64,000 nt of DNA from Cytophagales bacterium (GTDB lineage Bacteria; Bacteroidota; Bacteroidia; Cytophagales; UBA9547): contig JAAFIH010000028.1 of assembly GCA_013297755.1 (NCBI GenBank), forward strand, positions 1 to 64,000. Reading direction: 5' to 3'. A program made the position numbers and the translations under genes. The notes below the pieces were generated by a model, which saw only the letters and a program-made list of their open reading frames with translations, had not been told where the DNA came from and did not search any database. This document shows, piece by piece, positions 10,251 to 20,050 of the stretch (its first letter is position 1; every line of letters starts with the position of its first letter).

Positions 10251-11888
10251 ATGAAATTAAAAATTAAAAAATTTATACAATCCATCAGCGGCCGCACCAA
10301 AATTTTGATTAGTAGTTTTATCTTTACCCTTTTGGGGTTTTCAATTTATGTTTATGTTACAGTACATACTATAGAAAAAAATTATTCAGAATTTATCAAA
10401 CATTGGCATGCATTGCAAGTCAATTTATTTACAACTTTTGGCGTTTATCCTGATATACAATATTCAGTAATGAATGCTATTTACAATCAAGAATCAGATA
10501 CTACAGGTCTAAATAGCAATATGGTATCTGAGGCTAATTCATATAATACAAGTTTCAAAGTTCATTTAGATTCAGTTTCAACCAATTTTGACTATATTTC
10601 AGTCATAGAAGCCGAGAAGAATAATTTTAAAAATGCTATTAAAATGAAAATAGCCATTCTAAATCGCATAGCTTACCTCAAAAACAATCATCAATCCAAC
10701 CTTATATTCAAAGACTCTCTCATTCACAAAGTGTATCTACCCAAAATATCAGAATCTGTGGGCAACTATTGGGGTAGTTTTTTTCCATCTATGCTTAATG
10801 GTATCAATTCTGGTACAAAAAACTCTGACGATAACATAACCAATAGTTACAAAAGTTTTCAATTTATTGTATTAATAATTACCTTTATCTTAATTTTAAT
10901 TTATATTTATAGTTCTCAAAAATTTATTTATAAACTCAAAAAATCAATCAGTCAACCAATTGGAGCTATCAATCAACTGGCAACTGGCGAACTTAAAACT
11001 TTGGAAATACAAATCAACGATGAGTTAGCAGAAGTAATACATGCTTCAAACAACTTATCTCAAAATTTATCCAAAGCTAGCAAATTTGCCATAGAAATCA
11101 GTAAAGGCAATTTTGATCATAATTTTGAAGCTGTTGGTTCACAAGACACTCTCGGAAATGCACTCATTCACATGAGAAATGAGCTAAAAAAGTATGCAGA
11201 AAAAGAAAAACAAACTACTTGGATAAATTTTGGTATTGCAAAGTTTGCTCAAATCTTACGAAAACAAGATACTTCTTTGCAAGATATAAGCTATGTAATG
11301 CTGCATGAGTTAATCAAATATCTAGATGCCAATCAAGGTGGAATTTTTGTGTATGACAAAGACAGCGATACCCTCCATCAAATGGCTTGTCATGCTTATA
11401 ATAGAAAAAAACAATTAGAAAAAACAATACAAAAATACGAGGGTTTAGTAGGACAGTGCTTTTTAGAAGCAGAGCACATTCTAATTACTGATTTGCCCCC
11501 AAGTTATATTCATATCACATCTGGCCTTGGATACGCTACTCCCAAAGTACTACTTTTGATGCCTTTGATATACAACGATCAAGTACTTGGTGTACTTGAG
11601 CTGGCCAGTTTTAATAATTTTGAGGATTATAAAATTGAATTTATCAGAAAAGTTGCAGAAAATTTTGCAAGTTTAGTTTATAATATTACCAAAAATGATT
11701 TAACAAAAAAATTATTAGAAGACTCAACCCTCAATCGAGAAAATATCAAACAAAAAGAAGAAGAAATGAGGCAAAACATAGAGGAACTAACTGCAATACA
11801 AGAAGAAATGAAAAGAAAAGAACTTTATTTTATAGAAGAAATTGCTCGATTAAAAATAATAAATAGCTCAAAGAGCCTTGCTATATAA
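10251..11888 (+). CDS. Membrane GAF-domain sensor protein without output domain
   Basis: The 545-residue protein has a transmembrane helix at about 18-40, an extracytoplasmic helical domain of about 160 residues, and a second transmembrane helix at about 203-222. Then come HAMP-like helices (SQPIGAINQLATGEL), a GAF domain (about 330-490, including LPPSYIHITSGLGYATPK), and a C-terminal coiled coil with EEEMRQNIEELTAIQEEM. The layout is like a chemoreceptor or histidine kinase input half. No kinase, GGDEF or MCP signalling domain follows. A paralogue with the same GAF and coiled-coil motifs plus a PAS domain is at 57009-58760. It probably passes a signal by protein contact. Partner and ligand are unknown. 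Confidence 0.75.
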   Translation: MKLKIKKFIQSISGRTKILISSFIFTLLGFSIYVYVTVHTIEKNYSEFIKHWHALQVNLFTTFGVYPDIQYSVMNAIYNQESDTTGLNSNMVSEANSYNTSFKVHLDSVSTNFDYISVIEAEKNNFKNAIKMKIAILNRIAYLKNNHQSNLIFKDSLIHKVYLPKISESVGNYWGSFFPSMLNGINSGTKNSDDNITNSYKSFQFIVLIITFILILIYIYSSQKFIYKLKKSISQPIGAINQLATGELKTLEIQINDELAEVIHASNNLSQNLSKASKFAIEISKGNFDHNFEAVGSQDTLGNALIHMRNELKKYAEKEKQTTWINFGIAKFAQILRKQDTSLQDISYVMLHELIKYLDANQGGIFVYDKDSDTLHQMACHAYNRKKQLEKTIQKYEGLVGQCFLEAEHILITDLPPSYIHITSGLGYATPKVLLLMPLIYNDQVLGVLELASFNNFEDYKIEFIRKVAENFASLVYNITKNDLTKKLLEDSTLNRENIKQKEEEMRQNIEELTAIQEEMKRKELYFIEEIARLKIINSSKSLAI

Positions 11889-11910
11889 AATTATTTTATA
11901 ATATTACTTT

Positions 11911-12468
11911 TTATATTCTCAATAAACCTCTAAAACCTCTGGCTGCATAGTAAGATTCGGCTCCGTTGTGATAGGTAAAAACGGTTTTGTATCTGCAATC
12001 ACAAAAAATAGCTCCACCTAGTTTTCTTATATTATCTGGCGTGTGTACCCAGCTTGAGGTTTTCAAATCAAAAGGAGTAATTTTTTGTAGTTCCTTGTAT
12101 TGCGTTTCGTTCAGTATTTCTATTCCTATTTCTTTGGCCATTTGCATAGCACTATTAATGGGTTTATTTTCTTTACGGCTTTCTAGTGCTTGGTTGTCGT
12201 AGCATAAGCTGCGTCTGCCCAGGGGACTTTCGGTTGCACAATCATAAAAAACAATATCATCATCGGCACCAGCCAAAACTACCACATCTGGCTCGCCACC
12301 TGTAGCTTCCATTTGATAGAGAGAGATTAGTTTGGCTTCTGATACAGCAATTTTTAGCTCTATATCGCTCCATGTTAGATTTGGGTGGCGATACATATTT
12401 TTTTCAAATCTAGTTTTAAGTGTCTGTATTATTGATACAATATTGTCATCAGATATTTTAGTTGTCAT
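11911..12468 (-). CDS. DUF4256 family protein
   Basis: The 185-residue soluble protein is recognised as DUF4256 from features such as GGEPDVV, FYDCATESPLGRRSLCYD and the C-terminal TYHNGAESYYAARGFRG. The family is conserved but has no known function. It starts with ATG at 12468, nine bases after the tyrosine kinase stop, so it may be the last gene of the polysaccharide-export transcription unit. No signal peptide or membrane segment was seen. Confidence 0.85.
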   Translation of the reverse strand: MTTKISDDNIVSIIQTLKTRFEKNMYRHPNLTWSDIELKIAVSEAKLISLYQMEATGGEPDVVVLAGADDDIVFYDCATESPLGRRSLCYDNQALESRKENKPINSAMQMAKEIGIEILNETQYKELQKITPFDLKTSSWVHTPDNIRKLGGAIFCDCRYKTVFTYHNGAESYYAARGFRGLLRI

Positions 12469-12477
12469 CTTTTGAAA

Positions 12478-14892
12478 TTATGCCTTTTGCTTTTTGTTGA
12501 ATAGACTTATAAGATATTTTCTTATCGAAAATGGCTGGTCTTTTTCGTCATCTGTATAGTATCCATTATTAGATTTTGTTTTGGCATAATTACCATAGTT
12601 TGATGTATATCTATAGCCATAACCATAATTTTTGTATACATCATAATCGTTCATCACAAAAGTCATATTTTTGACATTCCCAGAATTTACATACTCGGCC
12701 AGTTCTTTTAGGTAGCTTGTTTGGGTATAATTGTGCCTTACTACATATATATTTACATCAGAATGGTGCATGATAGAAAGTGCATCAGACACCAAGCCAA
12801 GTGGGGGCGTATCAAAAAGAATAAAATCAAAATTTTGTCTCAAATGTTGGATTAGTTCTTGCAATCTATTGGCCATCAGCAATTCTGATGGATTGGGTGG
12901 CACAGGCCCTGAATTGATAAAGTAAAGATTTTCAAATTTTGTATTTTTAATAATATCTTTTTCGGTTGCATTAGAAGCCAAATAGTTGCTCAACCCAAAA
13001 GTATTTTTTACATCAATATCCAAATAAACTTTTGGCTTGCGCATATCAGCCCCAATCAATACTATTTTTTTGCCAGAAAGTGCAATGATAGATGCTATAT
13101 TGAGGGCAGTAAAAGTTTTGCCATCGCCACTCACAGACGAAGTGATGAGTATAACTTTTTGGTCGGGGCGAGACATAAAAAAACTCAAATTGGCACGAAT
13201 AGACCTAAAAGATTCGGCCAAGCTAGAGTTTGGCTTATTGATAATAACCATATTGTCGTTGTCGTGAATATGCCCAATAGAACCCAAAAACGGTATATTA
13301 CATTCGTTTGTAACATCGTCTTTTTCCATCACTTTATAGTTTATCATATATTTTAAAACTATAAAAATCAATGGAATAATAAAGGCAAGTAGTAAGTAAG
13401 TTGAATATATTTTATTGACGTTAGGCGACACTTTGCTTTGAATATAAGCAAAATCAACCACTTTGGTATCGCCAACTGTACCTGCCCTGATGATGGACAT
13501 TTCTGATTTTTTCTTTAATAAAATATTATACAACTCTTCATTAATTTTGTATTTTCTTTTTAGTTCTATGTAATTTTTTTCGTTATCAATCATGCTTGTA
13601 GCCATATTTTCGATTTTAGCTACCCTATCAGACACATCTTCGATCAATATTTTATTTGTATTTTCTATATTTTTTATTACTTCAGTAATATTTTTTTTAA
13701 TTTGATTTATTTTATTTTCATTATCAATTCTAAATGGGCTTAGATTTTGCTCGGCCTTGAAAGTGGTATTTTGCTTAGATTTCAGCTCCATCAATTCCGA
13801 AAGCAATTTTACCAATACTGCATCTTGCACACCTACTGAGGCTGGGGCTACTATATCTGTGTAGTCGCTTTTAGATTCTAAATATTTTTTTAAATAGTCA
13901 AAATACCTATTACTGAGTATAAATTTGGCCTTTTCGTCATCCAACATTTCCAATTTTGCAAATCTTTTTTCAATTAGTTGTTCCATATTAGAACCATTAA
14001 ATCGCTTTCTATAATTGGTTAATTGCGTTTCTAAGGTAAGCAATGTATCCAAGATGGAGCTTATTTGGTTATCTATAAAATTGATTGAGCGATCGCTTGC
14101 TGCATTTTTGTCTGACAAATTTAATCGCATAAATGTCTGACAGTGCCCATTGATAAAATCCATCTCTTTTTGCACACAGTTTCCCTGGGTATACAAAGCC
14201 AAAACAGAGCTATTTTTATCTACCTGATTGATTTTGATTTTATAAGCATATTGATTTATCAAATCTGAGAGGCTGTTGAGTTTAAAACTATAAACCCCTC
14301 CATCGTTGAAACTTGCATTGGGTTTTTTAGAAATAGTTAGCTGCAAATCGTTGATATAAAAACTTTCGCCAAAGGTTTGGGTTTGAGGCAATATTGTTTC
14401 TTTATCTTTAGAATAAATTTTAAATGATTTATCAGTAAGAATTTCTATTATAAAAGGCACACCTACATACAATCCAGTGCTATCAGTTGTTTTGATATCA
14501 AACGGAAAATCTTTGTACATTTCGGTAGCTTTGATTTTTCCTTCTACAAATCCATCGTATTTCCAATCCAAAATCCTCATGGTTTCTTCTATCAATCTTT
14601 TGGATGATAAAATTTTGATTTCATTCAATAAATTATAATTCCTTGAATAAGGATTATCTACACTAGAGCCCCCTTTGGTATCAAATGGATTGATATTTTG
14701 ACTGGCATCTTTTACAATTATTGTGCCAGAAATGGAGTATATGTTGGTGGTGTATTTGAGATAAGTATAAACCCCAAAAAATGCAATTCCAAAAGAAACT
14801 AAAAATAAATGCCAATAGCTCAATATTCTATGAAACCATCGTTCATAAATTTCGGCATCTATTTTGTTGGATTTGCTTTTGGTTTCTGACAT
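12478..14892 (-). CDS. Polysaccharide co-polymerase / tyrosine autokinase (Wzc-like BY-kinase)
   Basis: The 804-residue inner-membrane protein has a Wzz domain: an N-terminal transmembrane helix near residue 35, a long periplasmic coiled coil (about 250-460), and a second helix near 500. It is fused to a cytoplasmic BY-kinase. Visible kinase motifs are Walker A SSVSGDGKTFTA, Walker A' VLIGADMRKPK and Walker B FILFDTPP. A C-terminal tyrosine cluster (YKNYGYGYRYTSNYGNY) is the usual autophosphorylation site. It controls chain length and export of exopolysaccharide or capsule together with the outer-membrane protein encoded four bases upstream. No glycosyltransferases lie beside it. Confidence 0.92.
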   Translation of the reverse strand: MSETKSKSNKIDAEIYERWFHRILSYWHLFLVSFGIAFFGVYTYLKYTTNIYSISGTIIVKDASQNINPFDTKGGSSVDNPYSRNYNLLNEIKILSSKRLIEETMRILDWKYDGFVEGKIKATEMYKDFPFDIKTTDSTGLYVGVPFIIEILTDKSFKIYSKDKETILPQTQTFGESFYINDLQLTISKKPNASFNDGGVYSFKLNSLSDLINQYAYKIKINQVDKNSSVLALYTQGNCVQKEMDFINGHCQTFMRLNLSDKNAASDRSINFIDNQISSILDTLLTLETQLTNYRKRFNGSNMEQLIEKRFAKLEMLDDEKAKFILSNRYFDYLKKYLESKSDYTDIVAPASVGVQDAVLVKLLSELMELKSKQNTTFKAEQNLSPFRIDNENKINQIKKNITEVIKNIENTNKILIEDVSDRVAKIENMATSMIDNEKNYIELKRKYKINEELYNILLKKKSEMSIIRAGTVGDTKVVDFAYIQSKVSPNVNKIYSTYLLLAFIIPLIFIVLKYMINYKVMEKDDVTNECNIPFLGSIGHIHDNDNMVIINKPNSSLAESFRSIRANLSFFMSRPDQKVILITSSVSGDGKTFTALNIASIIALSGKKIVLIGADMRKPKVYLDIDVKNTFGLSNYLASNATEKDIIKNTKFENLYFINSGPVPPNPSELLMANRLQELIQHLRQNFDFILFDTPPLGLVSDALSIMHHSDVNIYVVRHNYTQTSYLKELAEYVNSGNVKNMTFVMNDYDVYKNYGYGYRYTSNYGNYAKTKSNNGYYTDDEKDQPFSIRKYLISLFNKKQKA

Positions 14893-14896
14893 GAAT

Positions 14897-15730
14897 TTAT
14901 CTAGTAAGATTTCTTAAATTAAAATACAATAATATTGCTATCGATAAAGTAGATATAAACAACGAAATATTAGCAATAGTATATGTTTTTACGTTTTTCG
15001 ACCTCAGCGGATCTACCACTACTACATCGCCAGGCAATAGATACAAGTCTTGGGTAGTAAGCAAATTTTGATCCAAAAAATTGATGTAATATATATGGGT
15101 TTTGTTATTATTTTGCCTTATAAGTTTGACTTTGGCTCTGTTGGCAAACTCTTTGAACCCCCCCGAAAGTGCAATAGCCTCTGGCACAGTTATACGATCT
15201 TGGCTTACCTGCAATTTGCCTTGTAGGTTTGTTTCGCCAATCACATATACAAAATAGTTTATCATACGTACACTTACTATGACATTATCTATGTATTTTA
15301 AAGCTAATTTTTGAATTATTTTTTCGGCCTCTACCACAGAGTATCCCATCACTTTTACGGTACCAATCACTGGTAGCAGTATGCACCCAGTAGAATCTAT
15401 TTCGTAACCTACCATACCTATATTTTGTTGCATCATTTGCCCATTGCCACCGCCAGCAGCCGAAAAAGATGATATATCGTACTCGCCTTTATTGGTAATA
15501 TTGTTCATATTTACCATCAACATATCACGTGGTTTGAGCAAGTATTTAAACGATTGTATGGGCAGCAATGTGTCGGTCGTTTGTAGCTGTCGAACCGATT
15601 TTTTTGTTAAATCTTGTAATAAAATTTGCTTACGAAGTGGCACACAACCCTCAAAAATGAGTATAGAAAACAAGAATACTGTTCCTATTATTTTTGGCAA
15701 AAAATGTAATTTTGGCTTTTGATATTTCAC
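14897..15730 (-). CDS. Polysaccharide export outer-membrane lipoprotein (Wza-like, SLBB)
   Basis: About 277 residues. The signal sequence is followed by lipobox IFEGC, then a poly-export domain (KPRDMLMVNMNN) and an SLBB-type domain (VYVIGETNLQGKLQV). The C-terminal hydrophobic helix is the probable outer-membrane anchor of the export channel. No ATG lies near the 5' end. A GTG at 15730 is chosen because a likely promoter box (15769-15776) would place the transcript start about at the alternative TTG (15763). The stop lies four bases from the kinase gene start, so the two are co-transcribed. Confidence 0.85.
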   Translation of the reverse strand: MKYQKPKLHFLPKIIGTVFLFSILIFEGCVPLRKQILLQDLTKKSVRQLQTTDTLLPIQSFKYLLKPRDMLMVNMNNITNKGEYDISSFSAAGGGNGQMMQQNIGMVGYEIDSTGCILLPVIGTVKVMGYSVVEAEKIIQKLALKYIDNVIVSVRMINYFVYVIGETNLQGKLQVSQDRITVPEAIALSGGFKEFANRAKVKLIRQNNNKTHIYYINFLDQNLLTTQDLYLLPGDVVVVDPLRSKNVKTYTIANISLFISTLSIAILLYFNLRNLTR

Positions 15731-15768
15731 TTTATTTGTTGAAAGTATCAAATTTAATATCAATCATA

Positions 15769-15776
15769 CAAAAATA
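15769..15776 (-). promoter_or_regulatory. Putative promoter -7 box TATTTTTG for the polysaccharide export genes
   Basis: The minus strand reads TATTTTTG, matching TAnnTTTG, about 40 bases upstream of the GTG at 15730. No -33 element is clear. Confidence 0.35.
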
Positions 15777-16131
15777 AAAATATAAGCGAAATAAATGTAA
15801 AAAATATTTGAAATCTTATTTTTTTAAAATCAGCATTAATTTTTTTTTAAAAACAAATAAAAGTAAATCCAAAGTAATAATACATTAAAATGATAATTTT
15901 CTTTAATCTTAACATTTAAAAACAAAAAAAAATAATCAAATCAAATAATTCACTTTTTTACCTATTTATAATTTCTGTACAGCTCATGTATTTATTCTTC
16001 TATTAAAAAAAGCCACTCTCTTTTTCGGATTTCTACACATAGAAAAGATTTTGTTGATGTGAGACTTAAACAAGCTGAGCAATAGTTATTTAGGCTTTAC
16101 AATTTATTTTATTTCAAAATATATTAATTTG
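15777..16131. other. Divergent intergenic region
   Basis: AT-rich spacer between the export operon and the restriction-modification gene. Apart from the promoter-like boxes at its two ends, no gene, RNA or repeat was recognised. Confidence 0.4.
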
Positions 16132-16139
16132 TATATTTG
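16132..16139 (+). promoter_or_regulatory. Putative promoter -7 box TATATTTG for the restriction-modification gene
   Basis: TATATTTG matches TAnnTTTG. It lies 12 bases before a TTG and 18 bases before a GTG candidate start, implying a very short leader. This favours the GTG at 16158 as start. Confidence 0.4.
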
Positions 16140-16151
16140 AAAAATTAATTT

Positions 16152-19100
16152 TTGATTGTGCATTTAGAAAACAAAAAAATTGGTCTTGCCATACATCCAG
16201 CCTACTTCAATCAACATTTGTTGAGGGCAGATGTAGAAGTTTTTAAGGCTAATTTTAGACTTCTTTTATCTCAAATCAATCAATCAGAATCTGAGGAACA
16301 TAACAAAAATATAGTTTCAAATTTTTTAAAAAATACCTATTACAAAGACATTTACAGTATCAATACTGCCGATCGTAAAGATTTGGTCGTACATACTGGC
16401 CAACAAAGCCACACGCCTGTAGGGGTAATAGTAGAAACCAAAAGCCCAGGAAACAAAGCCGAAATGGTAAGTTTCGACAAACCCAACGTAAAATCTTTGC
16501 ACGAATTGATGCATTATTTTATGCACGAAAGGTTGATTAAAAACAATCTACAACTCAAACATTTAGTCATCACCAATGGCCTAGATTGGTATATTTTTGA
16601 TGCCAAAGACTTTGAAAATAATTTTTTTATCAATAAAATTTTTAAAAATAATTACCAATCTTGGTACGACAAAAAACTATCAGGCACTACTACTGATTGG
16701 TTTTATACTCAAATTGCAAAACCTTTTGTAGATACCGAAATTGATATTTTGCCTTGTGTACACATACACTTGCCTGACTATAAGGATATTATCGAAAACG
16801 AAAATGCAGAAAACGAACACAAAATAATTCATTTATATAAAATATTTTCGCCACAACATCTGCTAAAATTACCATTTGCCAACGAAACCAATAAAATTGA
16901 TGTTGATTTTTATAACGAATTACTGCACATTCTTGGCCTAGAAGAAACCCTACACAATGGGCTGCTTTTGATAACCAGACTAGAACCTAAAGATAGGCTC
17001 GAAGGCTCAATTTTGGAAAATGCCATAGCCATGACCCATAATTTGAGAAGGCTAAAACACCTCAATAATTTAGAATTATTTGGCGAAACCGAGCCAGAAC
17101 AGCTCTTTAGTATAGGCCTCGAACTAACTATTATATGGCTCAATCGTATTTTATTTCTTAAACTACTAGAAGCTCAATTGATAAAATACCATAAAGGCAA
17201 CAATGATTATGCGTTTTTGAATATCGAAAAAATTGCTGATTTTGAGCAAATAAACGAACTTTTCTTTGAAGTTTTGGCAAAAAAACAAGAAACCAGAACA
17301 AGTGCTGTAAGTAATAAATTTAAAGATTTACCTTATCTTAATAGTTCACTATTTGAACAAACCGAACTCGAAGATAATGTACTTTATATATCACAACTCA
17401 AAAGTAGATTGACGCTGCCACTTTCAAAACAAACCGTTTTGAAAGATTCGCTTGGCAACAGAAAAACTGGCCATCTACCTACGCTTCAGTATTTATTTCA
17501 ATTTTTAAACGCTTATAGTTTTTCGAGCGATAGCAAAGCCGAAATACAAGACAACAGTCGAACAATAATAAATGCTGCAGTTTTGGGTCTAATTTTTGAA
17601 AAAATAAATGGATATAAAGATGGGTCGTTTTACACACCCAGTTTTATAACCTCTTATATGAGCCGTGAAGTAATCAAAAACACCCTTTTATGCAACTTTA
17701 GTAAAAAATGGAACAAAAAAATCGAAGATTTTGAAGCCTTAAAAGGACTCATTGATTACTCAAACCAAGAAGAACGCCAATTAGCAAACGAGGTCATAAA
17801 TACTACAAAAATAATAGACCCTGCCGTTGGTTCTGGCCATTTTTTAGTATCTGTACTCAACGAGTTGGTGTCTATAAAAAGTGAACTCAAAATACTACAA
17901 GACCCAAAAGGTAACAGGCTTAGAGGAATAAACGTAAGCAATGTAAGCGATGAATTAGTAATAATAAACGAAGAAATAAGTCAAAATTTTGAGTACTATG
18001 TAAACGACAGACATATACCACCCAGCGAAATACAATTAGTACAAGAAACACTTTTTTATGAAAAAAAATTACTCATCGAAAATTGTATTTTTGGTGTTGA
18101 TATCAACCCCAAATCTGTACTTATTTGTAGGTTACGTATTTGGATAGAATTGCTGAAAAGTGCTTTTTACACCTCAAAAAGCAACTATCAGCACCTAGAA
18201 ACTCTACCAAATATTGATATTAATATTAAAGCAGGCAATTCGCTAATCAGCAAATTTGATACTGGATTAAATATTTTTGAACGTGCTTCTGTCAATGATT
18301 TAATCAAAAAATATAAAATTGTAACCAATCAATACAAAAATTCTACCGATTATGACGAAAAAGATGAAATAAGAAAAACAATAAAAAACATAAAATCTGA
18401 ATTACAAAAATATGCCATTCCAAAAGATAAATATTACAGACAATATTTGAAAAAAAACAGAGAACTAGAGGCACTTGTTGATGTAAAGCCACAAAACAAT
18501 ATTTTAATAAACGCTCTAGAAAAATTGACAACTGAAACCCTTGAATTAAAACAAAAATATGAATCAAATTATTACTATTTATATCAAAATTCGCTTGAGT
18601 GGGCCATAGATTTCCCTGAAATATTATCAGATAATGGCAGTTTTGAAGGTTTTGATATAGTCATTGGTAATCCACCCTATTTTACAATGAGCCATGCCAA
18701 CAAACTAAGAGAAGTAAACGAAAATTACCAAACTTACAAACAATCTGGCGATATTTATATGCTATTTATCGAACGTGGCTTGCAAATTCTAAAACCAGAA
18801 GGACGATTGAGCATGATTACTTCTAATAAATGGATGCGTGCTGCTTATGGAGAAATTTTACGAAATTTCTTACTTAAAAACGCTACCATAGATAAAATTA
18901 TTGACTTTGATGCCCTCAAAGTATTTGATAGGGCTACTGTTGATACAAGTATTTTGGAGCTTACCAATCATAAAAATGGTAAGTCGACAGTACCTGCAGC
19001 CCGTTTTCCATTCGATTTTGACAAAGAAGATGGAGATATTTTAAAGTATTTTAATGAAAATAAAATTCTTTTATCAGATTTAGGGCCCGAAAGTTGGGAT

Positions 19101-19979
19101 ATAGCCACAGAAGATACCAAAAAACTACTTAAAAAAATAAAATCTAAAGGAAAATTACTCGAAGATTGGGATAATATTATTCATTATGGCATTAAAAATG
19201 GTTTCAACAAAGCATTTTTTATTGATAGTAATACCAAAACAAAATTAATTGCCGAAGATCCTAAATCTGCAAAAATTATACAGCCTTTTTTACGTGGAAG
19301 AGATGTTCACAAATTTTATATTGATAAAAAAGACCAATTTTTGATAAATACATACAATGGAAAATTAATTGACAAAATCAATCCTAAAACTAATAAAAAA
19401 ACAAAAGTAAGAATCGATAGAATTGAAGTAGAAAAAAAATATCCTGCTATTTATCAGCATCTTTTGAAATATAAATCACAATTAGAGGCTCGTACCGACA
19501 AAGGTATTGATTGGACAAACCATCGAAATTGTGCTTACCAAGATTTGTTCTTTGAAAATAAAATTATCTTCCCTGAAACTACTGGCAGACGTTGCGAATT
19601 TTATTACGACAAACACCAATTTTTGATTGATAAAACTTGTTTTATGCTCACAGGTTCAAATCTAAAATACCTTATGGGTATTCTAACTTCTAAAGTTATT
19701 GAATTTTATTTTGAAACCATTGGACGAACCCTTGGCAAAAGTGCCATTCAATATTCTAAACAATACATGGATAAACTTCCAATTCCTGAAATTACAGATG
19801 CTAACAAATCTGTGGTATCACAAATTGAAGCATTAGTGGACGAAATTACTGATATTAAAGAAAAAAATAATCAAACAGATACTACTAAACAAACCAAAAA
19901 AATAAACAGTTTAGTATATCAACTTTATCAATTAAATAAAGATGATATTACTTTTATAGAAAACGAATTGAAAGAATAA
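16152..19979 (+). CDS. Single-chain restriction-modification enzyme (Eco57I-like, type IIG)
   Basis: The 1275-residue protein joins an N-terminal nuclease-like region, an N6-adenine methylase and a target-recognition region. The nuclease region contains VIVETKSPG, an E-x-K like PD-(D/E)xK enzymes. SAM motif I is DPAVGSGHFL (from residue 556) and the catalytic motif is NPPY (840-843), separated by a long helical insertion typical of Eco57I-type enzymes. The last 300 residues resemble TaqI-like specificity domains (RGRDVHKFYI, LPIPEI). It should methylate one strand of its own site and cut unmodified DNA. No ATG is available near the 5' end: start is TTG 16152 or GTG 16158. It stands alone without separate R, M or S genes. 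Confidence 0.85.
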   Translation: MIVHLENKKIGLAIHPAYFNQHLLRADVEVFKANFRLLLSQINQSESEEHNKNIVSNFLKNTYYKDIYSINTADRKDLVVHTGQQSHTPVGVIVETKSPGNKAEMVSFDKPNVKSLHELMHYFMHERLIKNNLQLKHLVITNGLDWYIFDAKDFENNFFINKIFKNNYQSWYDKKLSGTTTDWFYTQIAKPFVDTEIDILPCVHIHLPDYKDIIENENAENEHKIIHLYKIFSPQHLLKLPFANETNKIDVDFYNELLHILGLEETLHNGLLLITRLEPKDRLEGSILENAIAMTHNLRRLKHLNNLELFGETEPEQLFSIGLELTIIWLNRILFLKLLEAQLIKYHKGNNDYAFLNIEKIADFEQINELFFEVLAKKQETRTSAVSNKFKDLPYLNSSLFEQTELEDNVLYISQLKSRLTLPLSKQTVLKDSLGNRKTGHLPTLQYLFQFLNAYSFSSDSKAEIQDNSRTIINAAVLGLIFEKINGYKDGSFYTPSFITSYMSREVIKNTLLCNFSKKWNKKIEDFEALKGLIDYSNQEERQLANEVINTTKIIDPAVGSGHFLVSVLNELVSIKSELKILQDPKGNRLRGINVSNVSDELVIINEEISQNFEYYVNDRHIPPSEIQLVQETLFYEKKLLIENCIFGVDINPKSVLICRLRIWIELLKSAFYTSKSNYQHLETLPNIDINIKAGNSLISKFDTGLNIFERASVNDLIKKYKIVTNQYKNSTDYDEKDEIRKTIKNIKSELQKYAIPKDKYYRQYLKKNRELEALVDVKPQNNILINALEKLTTETLELKQKYESNYYYLYQNSLEWAIDFPEILSDNGSFEGFDIVIGNPPYFTMSHANKLREVNENYQTYKQSGDIYMLFIERGLQILKPEGRLSMITSNKWMRAAYGEILRNFLLKNATIDKIIDFDALKVFDRATVDTSILELTNHKNGKSTVPAARFPFDFDKEDGDILKYFNENKILLSDLGPESWDIATEDTKKLLKKIKSKGKLLEDWDNIIHYGIKNGFNKAFFIDSNTKTKLIAEDPKSAKIIQPFLRGRDVHKFYIDKKDQFLINTYNGKLIDKINPKTNKKTKVRIDRIEVEKKYPAIYQHLLKYKSQLEARTDKGIDWTNHRNCAYQDLFFENKIIFPETTGRRCEFYYDKHQFLIDKTCFMLTGSNLKYLMGILTSKVIEFYFETIGRTLGKSAIQYSKQYMDKLPIPEITDANKSVVSQIEALVDEITDIKEKNNQTDTTKQTKKINSLVYQLYQLNKDDITFIENELKE

Positions 19980-19982
19980 AAA

Positions 19983-20025
19983 AACACTCAAACTTTAAAA
20001 AAATTACATTTAAAGCCTAAGTGTT
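19983..20025. terminator. Convergent bidirectional terminator hairpin
   Basis: AACACT (19983-19988) pairs with AGTGTT (20020-20025), and CTTTAAA (19993-19999) pairs with TTTAAAG (20009-20015). The hairpin sits between two convergent gene ends (19979 and 20051), where a shared terminator is expected. Confidence 0.5.
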
Positions 20026-20050
20026 ATAATACAAGCATAATCACAAATTA

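Noticed and set aside
10251-11888. Methyl-accepting chemotaxis protein
   Set aside because: The membrane and HAMP-like layout fits, but the conserved MCP signalling hairpin is absent and a GAF domain takes its place.
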